Shown here piece by piece: positions 17,140-27,164 of a stretch of DNA of 64,000 nt (positions are counted from its first letter, which is position 1; every line of letters starts with the position of its first letter). A program made the position numbers and the translations under genes. The stretch is from the NCBI RefSeq assembly GCF_001263205.1, contig NZ_CP012333.1, positions 6,376,501 through 6,440,500 on the forward strand. The letters are read 5' to 3'. The DNA is from Labilithrix luteola (GTDB lineage: Bacteria; Myxococcota_A; Polyangia; Polyangiales; Polyangiaceae). Below the pieces are notes generated by a model. The model was not told the origin of the DNA, did no database searches, and saw only the letters and a list, made by a program, of their open reading frames with translations.

Positions 17140-17886
17140 ATGAAAACGATTCTGATCACCGGCTGCTCGTCTGGATTCGGCCTCGAAACTGCGCGGTACT
17201 TTCTCGAGCGCGACTGGAAGGTGGTAGCGACGATGCGTACGCCACGCGAAGGGGCGCTACCCCGCTCCGAACACCTCCGCGTGCTCGCGCTCGATGTCAC
17301 CAATCCGGAGAGCATTCGCCGTGCGGTGGCCGAGGCAGGTGCCATCGACGTGCTGGTCAACAACGCAGGCATTGGTTGGCTGAATGCGCTCGAAGGGACT
17401 TCGATGGATATCGCACGCGAGGTCTTCGAGACCAACACGCTCGGCACGATGGCGATGACCCAGGCGGTGCTGCCTCAGTTCCGCGAGCGCAAGGCTGGCG
17501 TCGTCGTCAACGTCACTTCTAGCGTCACGCTGAAGCCGCTCCCGCTTCTCTCCGTGTATACCGCAAGCAAAGCTGCGGTGAACGCCTTCACCGAGTCCCT
17601 CGCTCTGGAACTCGAGCCATTCAACGTACGCGTGCGGCTGGTGTTGCCGGGGCGCGCGCCCGACACTCGCTTCGGGGAAAATGCGCGGTCTCGCATGCAG
17701 GGAGGCTTTCCCGACGCCTACGGCGACATCGTGCAGCGTGTCTTCGCGGGATGGCAGAAGGATTCGTCTCCGCTCACGCGCTCGCAGGACGTGGCGGAAG
17801 CCGTGTGGCGCGCGGCAACGGATCCATCGTCTCCCCTTCGCATTCCTGCCGGCGCCGATGCTGTGGCGTTGGCCGAAGGAAGCTGA
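17140..17886 (+). CDS. SDR family oxidoreductase
   Basis: This 248-residue classical short-chain dehydrogenase has the cofactor motif TGCSSGFG at 7-14, NNAG, and the catalytic Tyr and Lys of YTASKAA. A Ser-containing VTSSVTL strand supplies the third active-site residue. Length is standard and no export signal is present. ATG 17140 is preceded by AGGAG, five bases away. It diverges from the cupin-AraC gene, its likely regulator. The substrate is unknown; retinol/steroid-like alcohols are typical of this branch. Confidence 0.9.
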   Translation: MKTILITGCSSGFGLETARYFLERDWKVVATMRTPREGALPRSEHLRVLALDVTNPESIRRAVAEAGAIDVLVNNAGIGWLNALEGTSMDIAREVFETNTLGTMAMTQAVLPQFRERKAGVVVNVTSSVTLKPLPLLSVYTASKAAVNAFTESLALELEPFNVRVRLVLPGRAPDTRFGENARSRMQGGFPDAYGDIVQRVFAGWQKDSSPLTRSQDVAEAVWRAATDPSSPLRIPAGADAVALAEGS

Positions 17887-17978
17887 TCTAGGCGCGCGAC
17901 TTGCGCGACGCACGCCGCTTCCGCGCAGCCGGCGGTAGCCACCAACAGAGCGAGCATCGCAAGCCAGAGCCAACGCAC
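17887..17978 (-). pseudogene. Possible lipoprotein 5' fragment
   Basis: A GTG at 17978 opens a frame that reads MRWLWLAMLALLVATAGC, which is a complete lipoprotein signal with lipobox ATAGC. After about 30 codons it runs antisense into the SDR gene with no sensible continuation. It may be the remnant of a lipoprotein gene cut off by rearrangement, or a chance hydrophobic run. No ribosome site is evident. Confidence 0.25.
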
Positions 17979-18040
17979 CGCCGTCGAGCTAGCAAGTGCA
18001 CTGCCAGCGCCGTCGGACTGAGGCTCCGCGGGGATTGCTC

Positions 18041-18066
18041 GAATTGAGCAGTTGATTGCTCAATTC
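18041..18066. repeat. Perfect inverted repeat, 10-bp arms
   Basis: GAATTGAGCA (18041-18050) and TGCTCAATTC (18057-18066) flank a 6-bp spacer, 160 bp before the lipoprotein gene. There is no U-run, so it looks more like an operator than a terminator. The rest of the 339-bp gap 17887-18225 shows only the lipoprotein-like fragment and no other gene. Confidence 0.5.
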
Positions 18067-18225
18067 GTGCAAAACCAGGCATCGCAGCTGCGCACTCGGG
18101 CGCAGGTAGATAAAAGAAGGTACAAGGAACGTACGCGTGCGGTTCATTCCGACGCGATCGCGCGAAAGCGAATAGCTCCTTGGACAGCCTCTTAGGAGCA
18201 ACTAGTCATTCTCTTCGGGGCAAAA

Positions 18226-19698
18226 ATGAAGATTCGCTGGACTGTCGCTTTGCTGGTTGTTGGCTGTGGCGTCTCACCGGACGCCGATGACCCGTCCCCG
18301 GTCGACGGCGTCGACGGCGTCGACGGTGGCATTCCGTCGACCGATGCAGGCCCGACATCGACACCCGATGCGGGGACAGAGCCGGAGCCATCCTTGCCGC
18401 CATGCGCGCTCGACGGAGGCGTCGGCGATGCGGGACTCGACTGCAGTGCACCCTCGAGCTGTGACCAAGTCACACCGGTTCGAGACAACGCGGGTGTCGT
18501 CGTTTGCGACTTCTGGGCAGCGCTGCCGAAAGCGCGTTGGATCGAGCTTCGCGGCACGCACTTCATGGAGCTTGCCGCTCCTCTGATTCCACCGGGAAAG
18601 TATCTCGGGAACGAGAAGATCTCCGCGATCGTCGATGCGTACTCGGATCCGACCTACGACGAGAAGCGCGAGAAGGCCTTCTTCTACGGAGGTGGCCACA
18701 ACGACGGAACCGTCAACGCATTGGTCGAATTCGATCTGAGGCGATTGACGTATGCGCTCACGATTCCGCCGACACCACCGATCTATTACCCGCCGTCGTA
18801 CGCGGCAGGAAACGGCGGCGGAGGACCTGGACCGCTCGTCTATCCTTCGGGTGCGGCGCCCGGTTATTTCTCGTCCACGCTCACGGATCCGCTGGATCTC
18901 CCATACAAGGCTCCGCAAGACGCGCCGGGCACGACGCACATCTACGGATCGTCTGCGATGGGATCGGATGGACTGATTCGCTACTTCTATGCGCAATATC
19001 GCGAAGTGGACGTCGTCGCGAAGAAGTGGTCCCACTTGGGCGACGTCGACCTCGGGGCGCAGCTCGACGCGCTCGATTACAGCCACGAGCCGCTGCAACA
19101 GGGGACGATGGCCGTCTACGATGCCGTGACGAATCGATACTTCGTTACCCTCGTGCCCGGAGACGCAGGCATCAACAAGCGTCACGCCCTCATCCGATTC
19201 GATCCCGTGACACGGAAGATCGAACAGCCCGTCATTCCCGTTCCGACGGGGTCGTCGATGGATCTCTTGATCGTCGGCCGTAAGATTTACGGCTTCGGAA
19301 GCGGCCAGGGTTACCCGAACACGGATACGAGCGCGGGCTTCGCCTACGACATCGACAACGGGACCGTTGACCGGGTCCTCGTGGTTGGCGACACCTACAC
19401 AATAGCGAGCAGCAACACGCAGGAGGCGGCACCGTCGTTCTACCATCCAGGACTCGGCAAGATCGTCCGGTGGAACTATGGGGCAAGCGTCAGCTCAGTC
19501 TACCTTCTCGACCTTACACCCTCGGGAGGGGCAGGGACTGCCGCCGATCCACACAAGCTCCAGCAAACCAAGATATCGGTTGCCGGCAAGCCTCCGAATC
19601 CAGTTTTGAATTACCGTCGGCTCTTCTTCGATACCGACATCGGCGTCGCGCTCGTCTTGCCGCAATCGAACAGCAACTGGTTCGCGCTCAAGTTGTAA
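18226..19698 (+). CDS. Secreted lipoprotein, beta-propeller-like
   Basis: This 490-residue protein starts with a short lipoprotein signal (LLVVGC, Cys14). A Pro/Asp/Gly/Thr-rich linker follows (about 16-60), partly encoded by a triple GTCGACGGC repeat. The body contains several beta-strand blades of kelch or YncE type: KAFFYGGGHNDGTVNALVEFD, HALIRFDPVTRKIE and KIYGFGSGQG, each followed by hydrophobic strands and Asp-Pro turns. The GGHNDG motif is common in myxobacterial surface lipoproteins. It is probably on the outer surface or periplasmic face, with a binding role and no visible catalytic site. It is a single gene, followed by a strong hairpin. Confidence 0.65.
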   Translation: MKIRWTVALLVVGCGVSPDADDPSPVDGVDGVDGGIPSTDAGPTSTPDAGTEPEPSLPPCALDGGVGDAGLDCSAPSSCDQVTPVRDNAGVVVCDFWAALPKARWIELRGTHFMELAAPLIPPGKYLGNEKISAIVDAYSDPTYDEKREKAFFYGGGHNDGTVNALVEFDLRRLTYALTIPPTPPIYYPPSYAAGNGGGGPGPLVYPSGAAPGYFSSTLTDPLDLPYKAPQDAPGTTHIYGSSAMGSDGLIRYFYAQYREVDVVAKKWSHLGDVDLGAQLDALDYSHEPLQQGTMAVYDAVTNRYFVTLVPGDAGINKRHALIRFDPVTRKIEQPVIPVPTGSSMDLLIVGRKIYGFGSGQGYPNTDTSAGFAYDIDNGTVDRVLVVGDTYTIASSNTQEAAPSFYHPGLGKIVRWNYGASVSSVYLLDLTPSGGAGTAADPHKLQQTKISVAGKPPNPVLNYRRLFFDTDIGVALVLPQSNSNWFALKL

Positions 19699-19723
19699 GT
19701 CCGACGCCTCGCGTTACGCTGGT

Positions 19724-19760
19724 CCGACCCGAAGCTGCCCTCTCGAGAGCTTCGGGTCGG
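19724..19760. terminator. Strong hairpin, two-way terminator candidate
   Basis: Perfect 13-bp arms (19724-19736 and 19748-19760, beginning CCGACCCGAAG) enclose an 11-nt loop in the gap between the converging lipoprotein and thrA genes. Only a short GGTTT follows on the plus strand. Confidence 0.55.
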
Positions 19761-19845
19761 CGCGCGGTTTACGCAATCAAGCTTCAGTACCAACGTAGGA
19801 ACGGAACAGCGGCCTCCTTGCCCTGCTCACACCGCGTCCGCTCGA

Positions 19846-22338
19846 TCACCTCCCGCGGAGCGACTGCGAGAGGGCGAGTACGTCGGCGAGAACGCCGGCG
19901 GCCGTGACCGCGCCTCCGGCTCCGGCCCCCTGCACCACGAGCGGGTACTCGGAGTAGCGCTCGGTCGTGAACGCGACGAACGCCTCGCTGCCACGCAGGC
20001 GCGTAGCGGGGTGATTGGCCGGCACGCCGATCGGAATGACGCTCACGGACGGGCCGTCTGCGCCCTCGGGCTCGATGCGCGCAAGGTAACGGAGGACGAG
20101 CCCTTCCGCGCGGAGCCCTTCGATGCGTGCCTCGAAGGTGGCATCGTAGCGCTCGAGCGCGGCGAAGAACGCGTCGACGTCGTCGTACTCGAGTAGCTCG
20201 CTCGGGACGAAGGGCTCGACCTTGACGTCGGATAGATCGAGCTTCACGCCGAGCTCGCGCGCGAGGATGAGGGCCTTGCGGGCGGCGTCCACGCCGCCGA
20301 GGTCGTCGCGCGGGTGGGGCTCGGTATAGCCAAGCTCTCGCGCGGCACGGACCGCTTGCGAGAGCGGCACTCCGCGCGAGACCTCGTTCGACAGGTATCC
20401 GAGCGTTCCGGAGAGCGAGCCTTCGACGAGGAGCACTCGATCGCCGGTGCGCACCAGGTTCTTGAGCGTCTCGATCACGGGCAGGCTCGCGCCGACCGTC
20501 GTCTCGTAGCGGTAGGCGCGGTGCGCGCGCCTCACGCTCTCGAACAGATGGCGGCGCGCGTCCAGCGGGAGTGCGAGCGGTTTCTTGTTCGCGGCCACGA
20601 CGTGGATGCCACGCGCGAACGCGCGCTCGTAGACCGTCTCCATCCCGTCGGCGGCCGTGCAGTCGACGAGCACCGGCACCGGCAATCGCTTCAACCGATC
20701 GAGCAGGGCATCGATGTCGAGAGGAGCGCCTCCGGCGAGGAGCTCGCTTGCGCGCGCGGGGTCGATCCCGTTCGCATCGAAGACCGCGGTGCGGCTGTCG
20801 GCGAGGCCGGCGAGCCGAAGGTCGAGGTCGTGTTGCTCGCGAAGCTTCTCTCGCTCTCCAGCCATTTGCTGGAGCAGGCTTCCGCCTACCGTCCCTTTGC
20901 CGAGCAAGAGCACGTTGACCTGCTCGCGCGCCAGATTGAACGCGGCATGCACCGCGCGGACCGCCACCGCGGTCTCCTCCGCGTCGACGGCACACACGAT
21001 CGCGCGCGAGGTCGCCCCCTGCGACGAGGCTCGAACGTTGACGCCAACCGCTCCGAGGGCCGCGAAGAACCGACCTGCGACGTTGGGGGTCTGGCCCATC
21101 GCCTCGGCGACGAGGGTGACGAGCGTGATCGGGACGAACACCCGCGGCGCCGCGAGATCCCCGCGCGCGATCTCGGGTTCGAGCGTCCGGCCGATGATGG
21201 CGGAGGCCTTCTCCGCGTCGGCGGCCGCGACGGCCAGCGCGATGCCGTTGCCGCGCGGCGCCTGCGTCTCGAACCACACCGGCACGTGCTCGGCTGCCAG
21301 CGCGGAGCCGACGCGCGCGCCGATCTTCGCATACTCGGAGCGCTGCGAGCCTTCCACGTCGATGAGCGCCATTGCCTCGAGCGACGTGATGCACGTCGGC
21401 TTCGCCGTGTCTCGCGAGCCGTGCGCGTCGACCCGCGTCCCCGGATCCTCGGGCCGCAGCGTGTTGCGGATGCGCATCGGGATCCCCGATTCGATCAGCG
21501 GGACCATCGTGCGCGGGTGCAGCATGCGGAGGCCAAGGCCCGCGAGCTCGAGGGCCTCACCGTAGCTCAGGTGAGGAACCGGGTAGGCCTCGTCGACGAG
21601 GTCGGGATCCGCCGTCATCACCCCCGAGACGTCGGTGAAGATGGTGACCTCCCCGGCACCGAGGCCGCGCGCGAGGAGGGCCGCCGTGTAGTCCGAGCCG
21701 TTGCGGCCGAGCGTCGTCGTACGGCCGTCCGCGGTCGCGCCGATGAAGCCGGTGTGCACGTGCACCACGCCCTGCTTGTCCGCTTCCGTCCACTCGCGGG
21801 TGAGCTCGCCGAGCCGGCGGGACGTGGGGGCCCAGAGCACGGTCGCATCGCTGAAGCGATCGTCGGTGACCGCCCACGTGCGAGCGTCGATGGCCCTCGC
21901 CGCGACGCCCGTTGCCTCGAGAGCACCGGCGACGACGACGGCGCTCAAGCGCTCCCCGAAGGAGAGGATCTCGTCGCGTGCATCCGCGCGGCCGACGGCT
22001 TCGCGGTCACCGGCCGCGAAGATCTTCCGAAGCGGCGCCGTCGCGGTCGCGACTCGATCACGGAGGCCCGCGGCCGTGGGACCGAGCGCATCGGTGACGG
22101 TCTTGACGGCAAGCTCTTCGACGCGATCGACGATCGAAAGGGCGGCTGCGAAGTCTCCTCGTGCGGCGGCGGCCGTCGCTTCGACGAGCTCGTCGGTCGT
22201 GTCGCCGAGGGCGCTCACCACCAGCGCGATGGGACCGCGCGCGCGCTCCTCGCGGACGATGTCGAGCGCGCGGCGAAGGGGCTCCGGGCGACCGAGCGAG
22301 GAGCCGCCGAACTTGAGGACGTGGAAGGGGCGTGTCAC
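19846..22338 (-). CDS. thrA: Bifunctional aspartokinase / homoserine dehydrogenase
   Basis: This 830-residue fusion carries out the first and third steps from aspartate to homoserine. The aspartokinase half has KFGGSSLG at 9-16, NGSDYTAALLARGL and TDVSGVMTADP. Two ACT-type regulatory segments follow (about 320-460), giving feedback control by threonine or lysine. The homoserine dehydrogenase half starts about residue 470 with GKGTVGG, the NAD(P) loop, then DCTAADG, ANKKPLALP, EGSLSGTLGYL and GGVDAARKALILARE. Translation begins at GTG 22338 inside the metX stop codon (GTGA overlap). It is the third gene of metY-metX-thrA, so the operon both makes homoserine and commits it to methionine. Confidence 0.93.
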   Translation of the reverse strand: MTRPFHVLKFGGSSLGRPEPLRRALDIVREERARGPIALVVSALGDTTDELVEATAAAARGDFAAALSIVDRVEELAVKTVTDALGPTAAGLRDRVATATAPLRKIFAAGDREAVGRADARDEILSFGERLSAVVVAGALEATGVAARAIDARTWAVTDDRFSDATVLWAPTSRRLGELTREWTEADKQGVVHVHTGFIGATADGRTTTLGRNGSDYTAALLARGLGAGEVTIFTDVSGVMTADPDLVDEAYPVPHLSYGEALELAGLGLRMLHPRTMVPLIESGIPMRIRNTLRPEDPGTRVDAHGSRDTAKPTCITSLEAMALIDVEGSQRSEYAKIGARVGSALAAEHVPVWFETQAPRGNGIALAVAAADAEKASAIIGRTLEPEIARGDLAAPRVFVPITLVTLVAEAMGQTPNVAGRFFAALGAVGVNVRASSQGATSRAIVCAVDAEETAVAVRAVHAAFNLAREQVNVLLLGKGTVGGSLLQQMAGEREKLREQHDLDLRLAGLADSRTAVFDANGIDPARASELLAGGAPLDIDALLDRLKRLPVPVLVDCTAADGMETVYERAFARGIHVVAANKKPLALPLDARRHLFESVRRAHRAYRYETTVGASLPVIETLKNLVRTGDRVLLVEGSLSGTLGYLSNEVSRGVPLSQAVRAARELGYTEPHPRDDLGGVDAARKALILARELGVKLDLSDVKVEPFVPSELLEYDDVDAFFAALERYDATFEARIEGLRAEGLVLRYLARIEPEGADGPSVSVIPIGVPANHPATRLRGSEAFVAFTTERYSEYPLVVQGAGAGGAVTAAGVLADVLALSQSLRGR

Positions 22339-23609
22339 TGCGAGGACTCCGGATGTGTTGGCGACGACGTGGTGGTGGTGGCTGCGTGCGCGCCGCGTGC
22401 GAGCGGCAGAGTGAGGGCCCGGGCAACCGCCGGGCGGAGCTGGTCCCATTCGATGAGGAAAGCGTCGTGACCGTGCGGGCTGCGTACGGTCACCCTCTCC
22501 ACCGGCAGTCCCCTTGCTCCGAGCGCTGCGGTCCAGCGATCGGTCTGTGCCGGCAGATAGAGTTGATCGGTATCGACGTCGATGCCGAGCGCGCTCGCAC
22601 GAATGCGCGAGAGGCCCCACGACTCGCCGGCGTGCGGCGCCGCGAACGGGCGCGGTGCACGGGCGAGGTCGTGGTGGTCCATCGCGCCGAGCAGACACAG
22701 GTACGAGCGAGCGTCGAAGCGGGCGCGAAGCTTCGCTCCCTGGTGCTCGAGATAGGTCTGCATGCGATACGGGTGGGGCGCCGACCAGTCCGGCGCTTCA
22801 CGCTCGTCACCGCCGACGAGCCGCCGACCCTGGGTGAGGTCGAATCCGCGCTCGTTGCGATACGTGATCATCGCGAGCTGCCGCGCGAGCTCGAGCCCAC
22901 GCGAAGCGTCATCCGGCCAGTCCGGATCGGCGAGCACGGTCTGCCGGGCAACGTGGTTGAAGGCGATGATCCAGGGGCTCGCGGCATCGGTTGCGCAGAG
23001 CGGGGCGACACGCGCGAACCGATCCGGCGCGAGGGCCGCGAGGCAGAGCGACACCATCCCGCCGAGCGATCCCCCGATGACGAGATCGACCCGCTCGATC
23101 CCGAGGGCGTCGAGCGCGAGGAGGATGCTCGACGCCTGATCCCACGTCGTCACGGTGGCGGGCAGCCGAGGGTCGTCGTCTCGAACGGGAAAGCCCTCAT
23201 CGCACGGACCGGAGGTGCCGTAGCAAGAGCCGAGGAGGTTGAAGCAGACGATCCTGACCTTCGCAGGATCGAGCGGCGCACCGGGACCCACGAGGGGCTC
23301 CCACCAGCCTCCCGGGCCGCCGGGACGAGCATCGCCCGTGAGCGCGTGAACGAGCAGCACGGTCGGAACGTCATCGCGAAGGTCCCCGCTCGCTCGTGGG
23401 GACGGTGCGCGATCGAGCTCTGCCGCCGTGCGCCGGACGACCCGCCACGGCTGCGGGTCGATCGGCGCTGTGATGCGTGCGAGCCGCTCGGCATCCCCGG
23501 TGGGCCCCCACGCGAATCCGCGTACGACGTGTCGAGCCACCTCGCCGCCAGCCTCGAGGCGCAACGGGGGCAGCGAGAGCTCGAAGTGAATCGGTAGACT
23601 CGTGGGCAC
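22335..23609 (-). CDS. metX: Homoserine O-acetyltransferase
   Basis: This 424-residue alpha/beta-hydrolase-fold acyltransferase activates homoserine with an acyl-CoA, usually acetyl-CoA. It shows the family entrance NLLGSCYGTSGP, the nucleophile elbow GGSLGGM, DTDQLYLP with the catalytic Asp, and GHDAFL with the catalytic His. It starts eight bases after the metY stop and overlaps thrA by four bases, so all three genes are one transcript. The acetyl versus succinyl specificity is inferred from the pairing with MetY, which uses O-acetylhomoserine. Confidence 0.93.
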   Translation of the reverse strand: MPTSLPIHFELSLPPLRLEAGGEVARHVVRGFAWGPTGDAERLARITAPIDPQPWRVVRRTAAELDRAPSPRASGDLRDDVPTVLLVHALTGDARPGGPGGWWEPLVGPGAPLDPAKVRIVCFNLLGSCYGTSGPCDEGFPVRDDDPRLPATVTTWDQASSILLALDALGIERVDLVIGGSLGGMVSLCLAALAPDRFARVAPLCATDAASPWIIAFNHVARQTVLADPDWPDDASRGLELARQLAMITYRNERGFDLTQGRRLVGGDEREAPDWSAPHPYRMQTYLEHQGAKLRARFDARSYLCLLGAMDHHDLARAPRPFAAPHAGESWGLSRIRASALGIDVDTDQLYLPAQTDRWTAALGARGLPVERVTVRSPHGHDAFLIEWDQLRPAVARALTLPLARGAHAATTTTSSPTHPESSQ

Positions 23610-23617
23610 GCCGCACC

Positions 23618-24901
<1,284 letters not shown>

Positions 24902-24943
24902 GGTCTGGTCTCCTCCGACGGGGCGGGCACGTGGGTCGTGAGG

Positions 24944-25017
24944 GACATTACAGCATGTTGATGCAATGTCTATCATGTTGGACACTGCTCCGCTTGAGCG
25001 GAACCTCGCCGGCGAGG
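24944..25017 (-). promoter_or_regulatory. metY leader: direct repeat, inverted repeat and two palindromes
   Basis: CATGTTG occurs twice, exactly 20 bp apart (24954-24960 and 24974-24980). GACATT at 24944-24949 and AATGTC at 24965-24970 form a separated inverted repeat around it. Further upstream two perfect 14-bp palindromes occur, TCCGCTTGAGCGGA (24989-25002) and CCTCGCCGGCGAGG (25004-25017). This could be an operator or a structured leader for the methionine operon. A weak -35 TAGACA and -10 TAATGT pair lies within it on the minus strand. Confidence 0.45.
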
Positions 25018-25185
25018 ATGTAGGTAAGAGGGGCGCGGGGCCGTGCCGCCTCCCAGCCGCGCCGTGGGTGAAACGAGGCAAAATTGGCGGAAATTCGGGG
25101 TGAAATTTGCGTCCGTGACGAGGCCTTCGAGATGCCGGTTCGAGCGCGTTGGGCTTGGTTCCTGGAGGAATGAGCACGAAGGGCG

Positions 25186-25201
25186 GTTCATGATCATGAA
25201 C
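25186..25201. repeat. 16-bp perfect palindrome
   Basis: GTTCATGATCATGAAC is a perfect 16-bp palindrome in the 502-bp gap between metY and the divergent gene at 25404. Its symmetry suits a dimeric repressor site. The rest of 25018-25403 shows no gene, only short AT-rich patches near 25070-25115. Confidence 0.5.
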
Positions 25202-25403
25202 GTATCGACGCTCCTCTGTCGGACTGAAGGCCTGGGGCGCGTTCATCCGTCACTCGCTCGCTCGTGTGACATGCGCGGCCCGAGCGACGAGCGACGAGCG
25301 AGCCCCTTCGCAGGATCTGCGAACGCCGGAGTGTTGGCCCGACGGTCGGTTCGCGGTCGACTCGAAGGGACTCGTTCGCTCTTGCCGCGGGCGGCGAGTT
25401 GCG

Positions 25404-26414
25404 ATGTCGTTGGAGGCAATGTCTTCGGTACGCCCCGGGAATGCCGCGGCAACGTCGCTGTCGCTTCTTCCAGTGCTAGCCATGGCACTCCTCGTCAGTG
25501 CCTGTGCGAGCGACTACTGCTTCGAGGACGGCTACTGCATGGAGAGCCCGAGTACGATTACCTACCTCCTGCGCTGGGCGCTCGCGGTGGTGCTCGGCAT
25601 CGGCGCCGCGTTCATGGTTATCGTTACGCTTGCGCTGGCCGGCAAAGGGCAGGGCGCGGGGGCGCTCGGCGCGCTCCTCGTGACGGCCTTTTTGACTGGT
25701 CTGACGTTCTCGGTCCAGCCAGGGACGGCGACCCCCTCCGAGGTGATGAACAAGCAGGTGGCGGCGTACAGCAAGAAGATCGCCGCGAACAAGATTCGTG
25801 AGGCCGAAAAACGGAACGAGGAAGCCGCGCAGCGCGCGAACGCCGAGGCGGAGGAACGCGCGAGACTTGCCAACCAGGCGGCGGAGCGCGAAGCGCGAAA
25901 GCTGCGAGAAGCGTCACCGTCCTATCAACTCGAGATGGCACGCACGTCCCAGCAGAAGCTGAAGGCTCGTCTCGACGAGATGCTCAAGACGCGAGCCGCG
26001 TGGCAGTCCGAATCCACCAATCTCCGGCGCACCCTCGCCCCCGCGCTCGCCAAAACGGGAGCCAAATCCCACGAGGAGCTCCTCAATCAGACGGAGACCC
26101 AACAAGACACGATCAACTTGCTCAATCGAGCCGCCAACCTGCACGTCTTGCTGAGTGAGCTCGAATCCATCGTCGCGTCTACGAAGCGGTCACTGTCGGA
26201 GCTCGATCAGCAGGTGTGGAAGCTACAAAAGGTCGTCGAGCTCAAGCGCGTTGCCTCGCCCGAGGAGGCGGAGGCGGTGGCTCGTGCGCTCGAGAAGGCA
26301 ACGGAGCTGGCGACACGGCAGCAAACTCCGTCGAAGAAGGAAGACATCGCTGCCGCCGAGTCTCAGTTGTTCACCGAGATTCTGGGCAAGCGCGCGGCTG
26401 GGGGCATGCGATGA
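25404..26414 (+). CDS. Lipoprotein-like membrane protein with coiled coil
   Basis: I do not recognise the family. From ATG 25404 the 336-residue protein has a lipoprotein signal (LLVSAC, Cys34), then two membrane segments (about 53-77 and 84-102). A long charged coiled coil follows (about 118-185), rich in Ala/Glu/Arg. It continues with further heptad regions (about 190-290), and the tail is helical. If Cys34 is lipidated in the periplasm, two membrane passes return the C-terminal coil to the periplasm. It overlaps the next gene by four bases (ATGA), so the two form one unit. ATG 25419 is a second possible start with GGAGG too close upstream. Confidence 0.6.
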   Translation: MSLEAMSSVRPGNAAATSLSLLPVLAMALLVSACASDYCFEDGYCMESPSTITYLLRWALAVVLGIGAAFMVIVTLALAGKGQGAGALGALLVTAFLTGLTFSVQPGTATPSEVMNKQVAAYSKKIAANKIREAEKRNEEAAQRANAEAEERARLANQAAEREARKLREASPSYQLEMARTSQQKLKARLDEMLKTRAAWQSESTNLRRTLAPALAKTGAKSHEELLNQTETQQDTINLLNRAANLHVLLSELESIVASTKRSLSELDQQVWKLQKVVELKRVASPEEAEAVARALEKATELATRQQTPSKKEDIAAAESQLFTEILGKRAAGGMR

Positions 26415-27133
26415 GTGCAGCGAAGACGGCGCGCGACGACGAGGAGCTCGAGCTCGAACGGCGTCTACTCCACTGCCTCTTGCTCGAGCACGACGGCTTG
26501 AACATCGAAGACGTGGCGAGCGAGCTCGGAACGGATCGGTTTGCGGCCGAATCGTTGCTCCACGACGAGCTCCGCGCGGGCGTCGTCGATCTTCGAGTCG
26601 AGGACAGCGTCTACGTCTCGTTGCGCAAGACAGCTCCGGGGCCCTCTGCGGCAGCGCGCGAGGCTTTGCAAGTCGCGAGGCGACGACGCGCGACGTCGGC
26701 ACACCAAAGACGAAGCCTGTTCATCGGCATTCCTGCCGGGTTGCTCGTATTCGGCGGACTCGGCTTCGGCATTTCGCGACTACCGCACACGCGTCACGCC
26801 GAGAGCGCTCAGCCGGCGGCCCCCTTGGCGACCGAGCGGCCCGCTGAGCAGCCGCGCGCCGTGAACTCCGATGATGGCGCGGACCAGCGCGTCGAGGCCC
26901 GCCTCCTCGCCGAACGTAAGCGCCAGTGGACGGCCGACCTCGCGGATCGCGAGCGACGCATCACGACGCTCACGAACGACGCCGAGTCGAGCGGCTGCCC
27001 GGCGAAGTGGAGCGCTGGAGCAACGTGTTACGTGAGTCATCGAAATATGTCGAAAACGGAATTCGACGAAGAGCGCGCAGCCTTGGCAGCCGAAGCCGTC
27101 CAACTCCGCGCCCACCTCACGGATACTCCGTAA
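26411..27133 (+). CDS. Membrane-anchored winged-helix-like protein
   Basis: This 240-residue protein has an N-terminal alpha-helical/winged-helix-like domain (about 10-72; ERRLLHCLLLEHDGLNIEDVASELG and a VDLRVEDSVYVSL hairpin). An Arg-rich stretch, RRRRATSAHQRR, is followed by one membrane segment (about 103-122), then an extracytoplasmic region with charged heptads and a CPAKWSAGATC pair of cysteines. The positive-inside rule puts the DNA-binding-like domain in the cytoplasm. The layout resembles membrane-bound one-component regulators, with the outer coil able to meet the coiled coil of the coupled partner at 25404. No catalytic site is visible. DNA binding is inferred from a weak resemblance. 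Confidence 0.55.
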   Translation: MSAAKTARDDEELELERRLLHCLLLEHDGLNIEDVASELGTDRFAAESLLHDELRAGVVDLRVEDSVYVSLRKTAPGPSAAAREALQVARRRRATSAHQRRSLFIGIPAGLLVFGGLGFGISRLPHTRHAESAQPAAPLATERPAEQPRAVNSDDGADQRVEARLLAERKRQWTADLADRERRITTLTNDAESSGCPAKWSAGATCYVSHRNMSKTEFDEERAALAAEAVQLRAHLTDTP

Positions 27134-27164
27134 TCGCGAGGGCGCTGGCGACGTCATTCATCGC

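Noticed and set aside
20314..22470. 718-codon plus-strand frame opposite thrA
   Set aside because: thrA motifs lie on the minus strand; the plus frame is Arg/Gly-rich with no fold.
25164..25195. Short peptide MSTKGGS after GGAGGA
   Set aside because: A good ribosome site but only seven codons; no attenuator codons or conserved pattern, so no leader peptide is claimed.
24902..25403. SAM riboswitch before metY
   Set aside because: The repeats and palindromes do not match S-box, SAM-II or SAM-IV layouts that I can recognise by eye.
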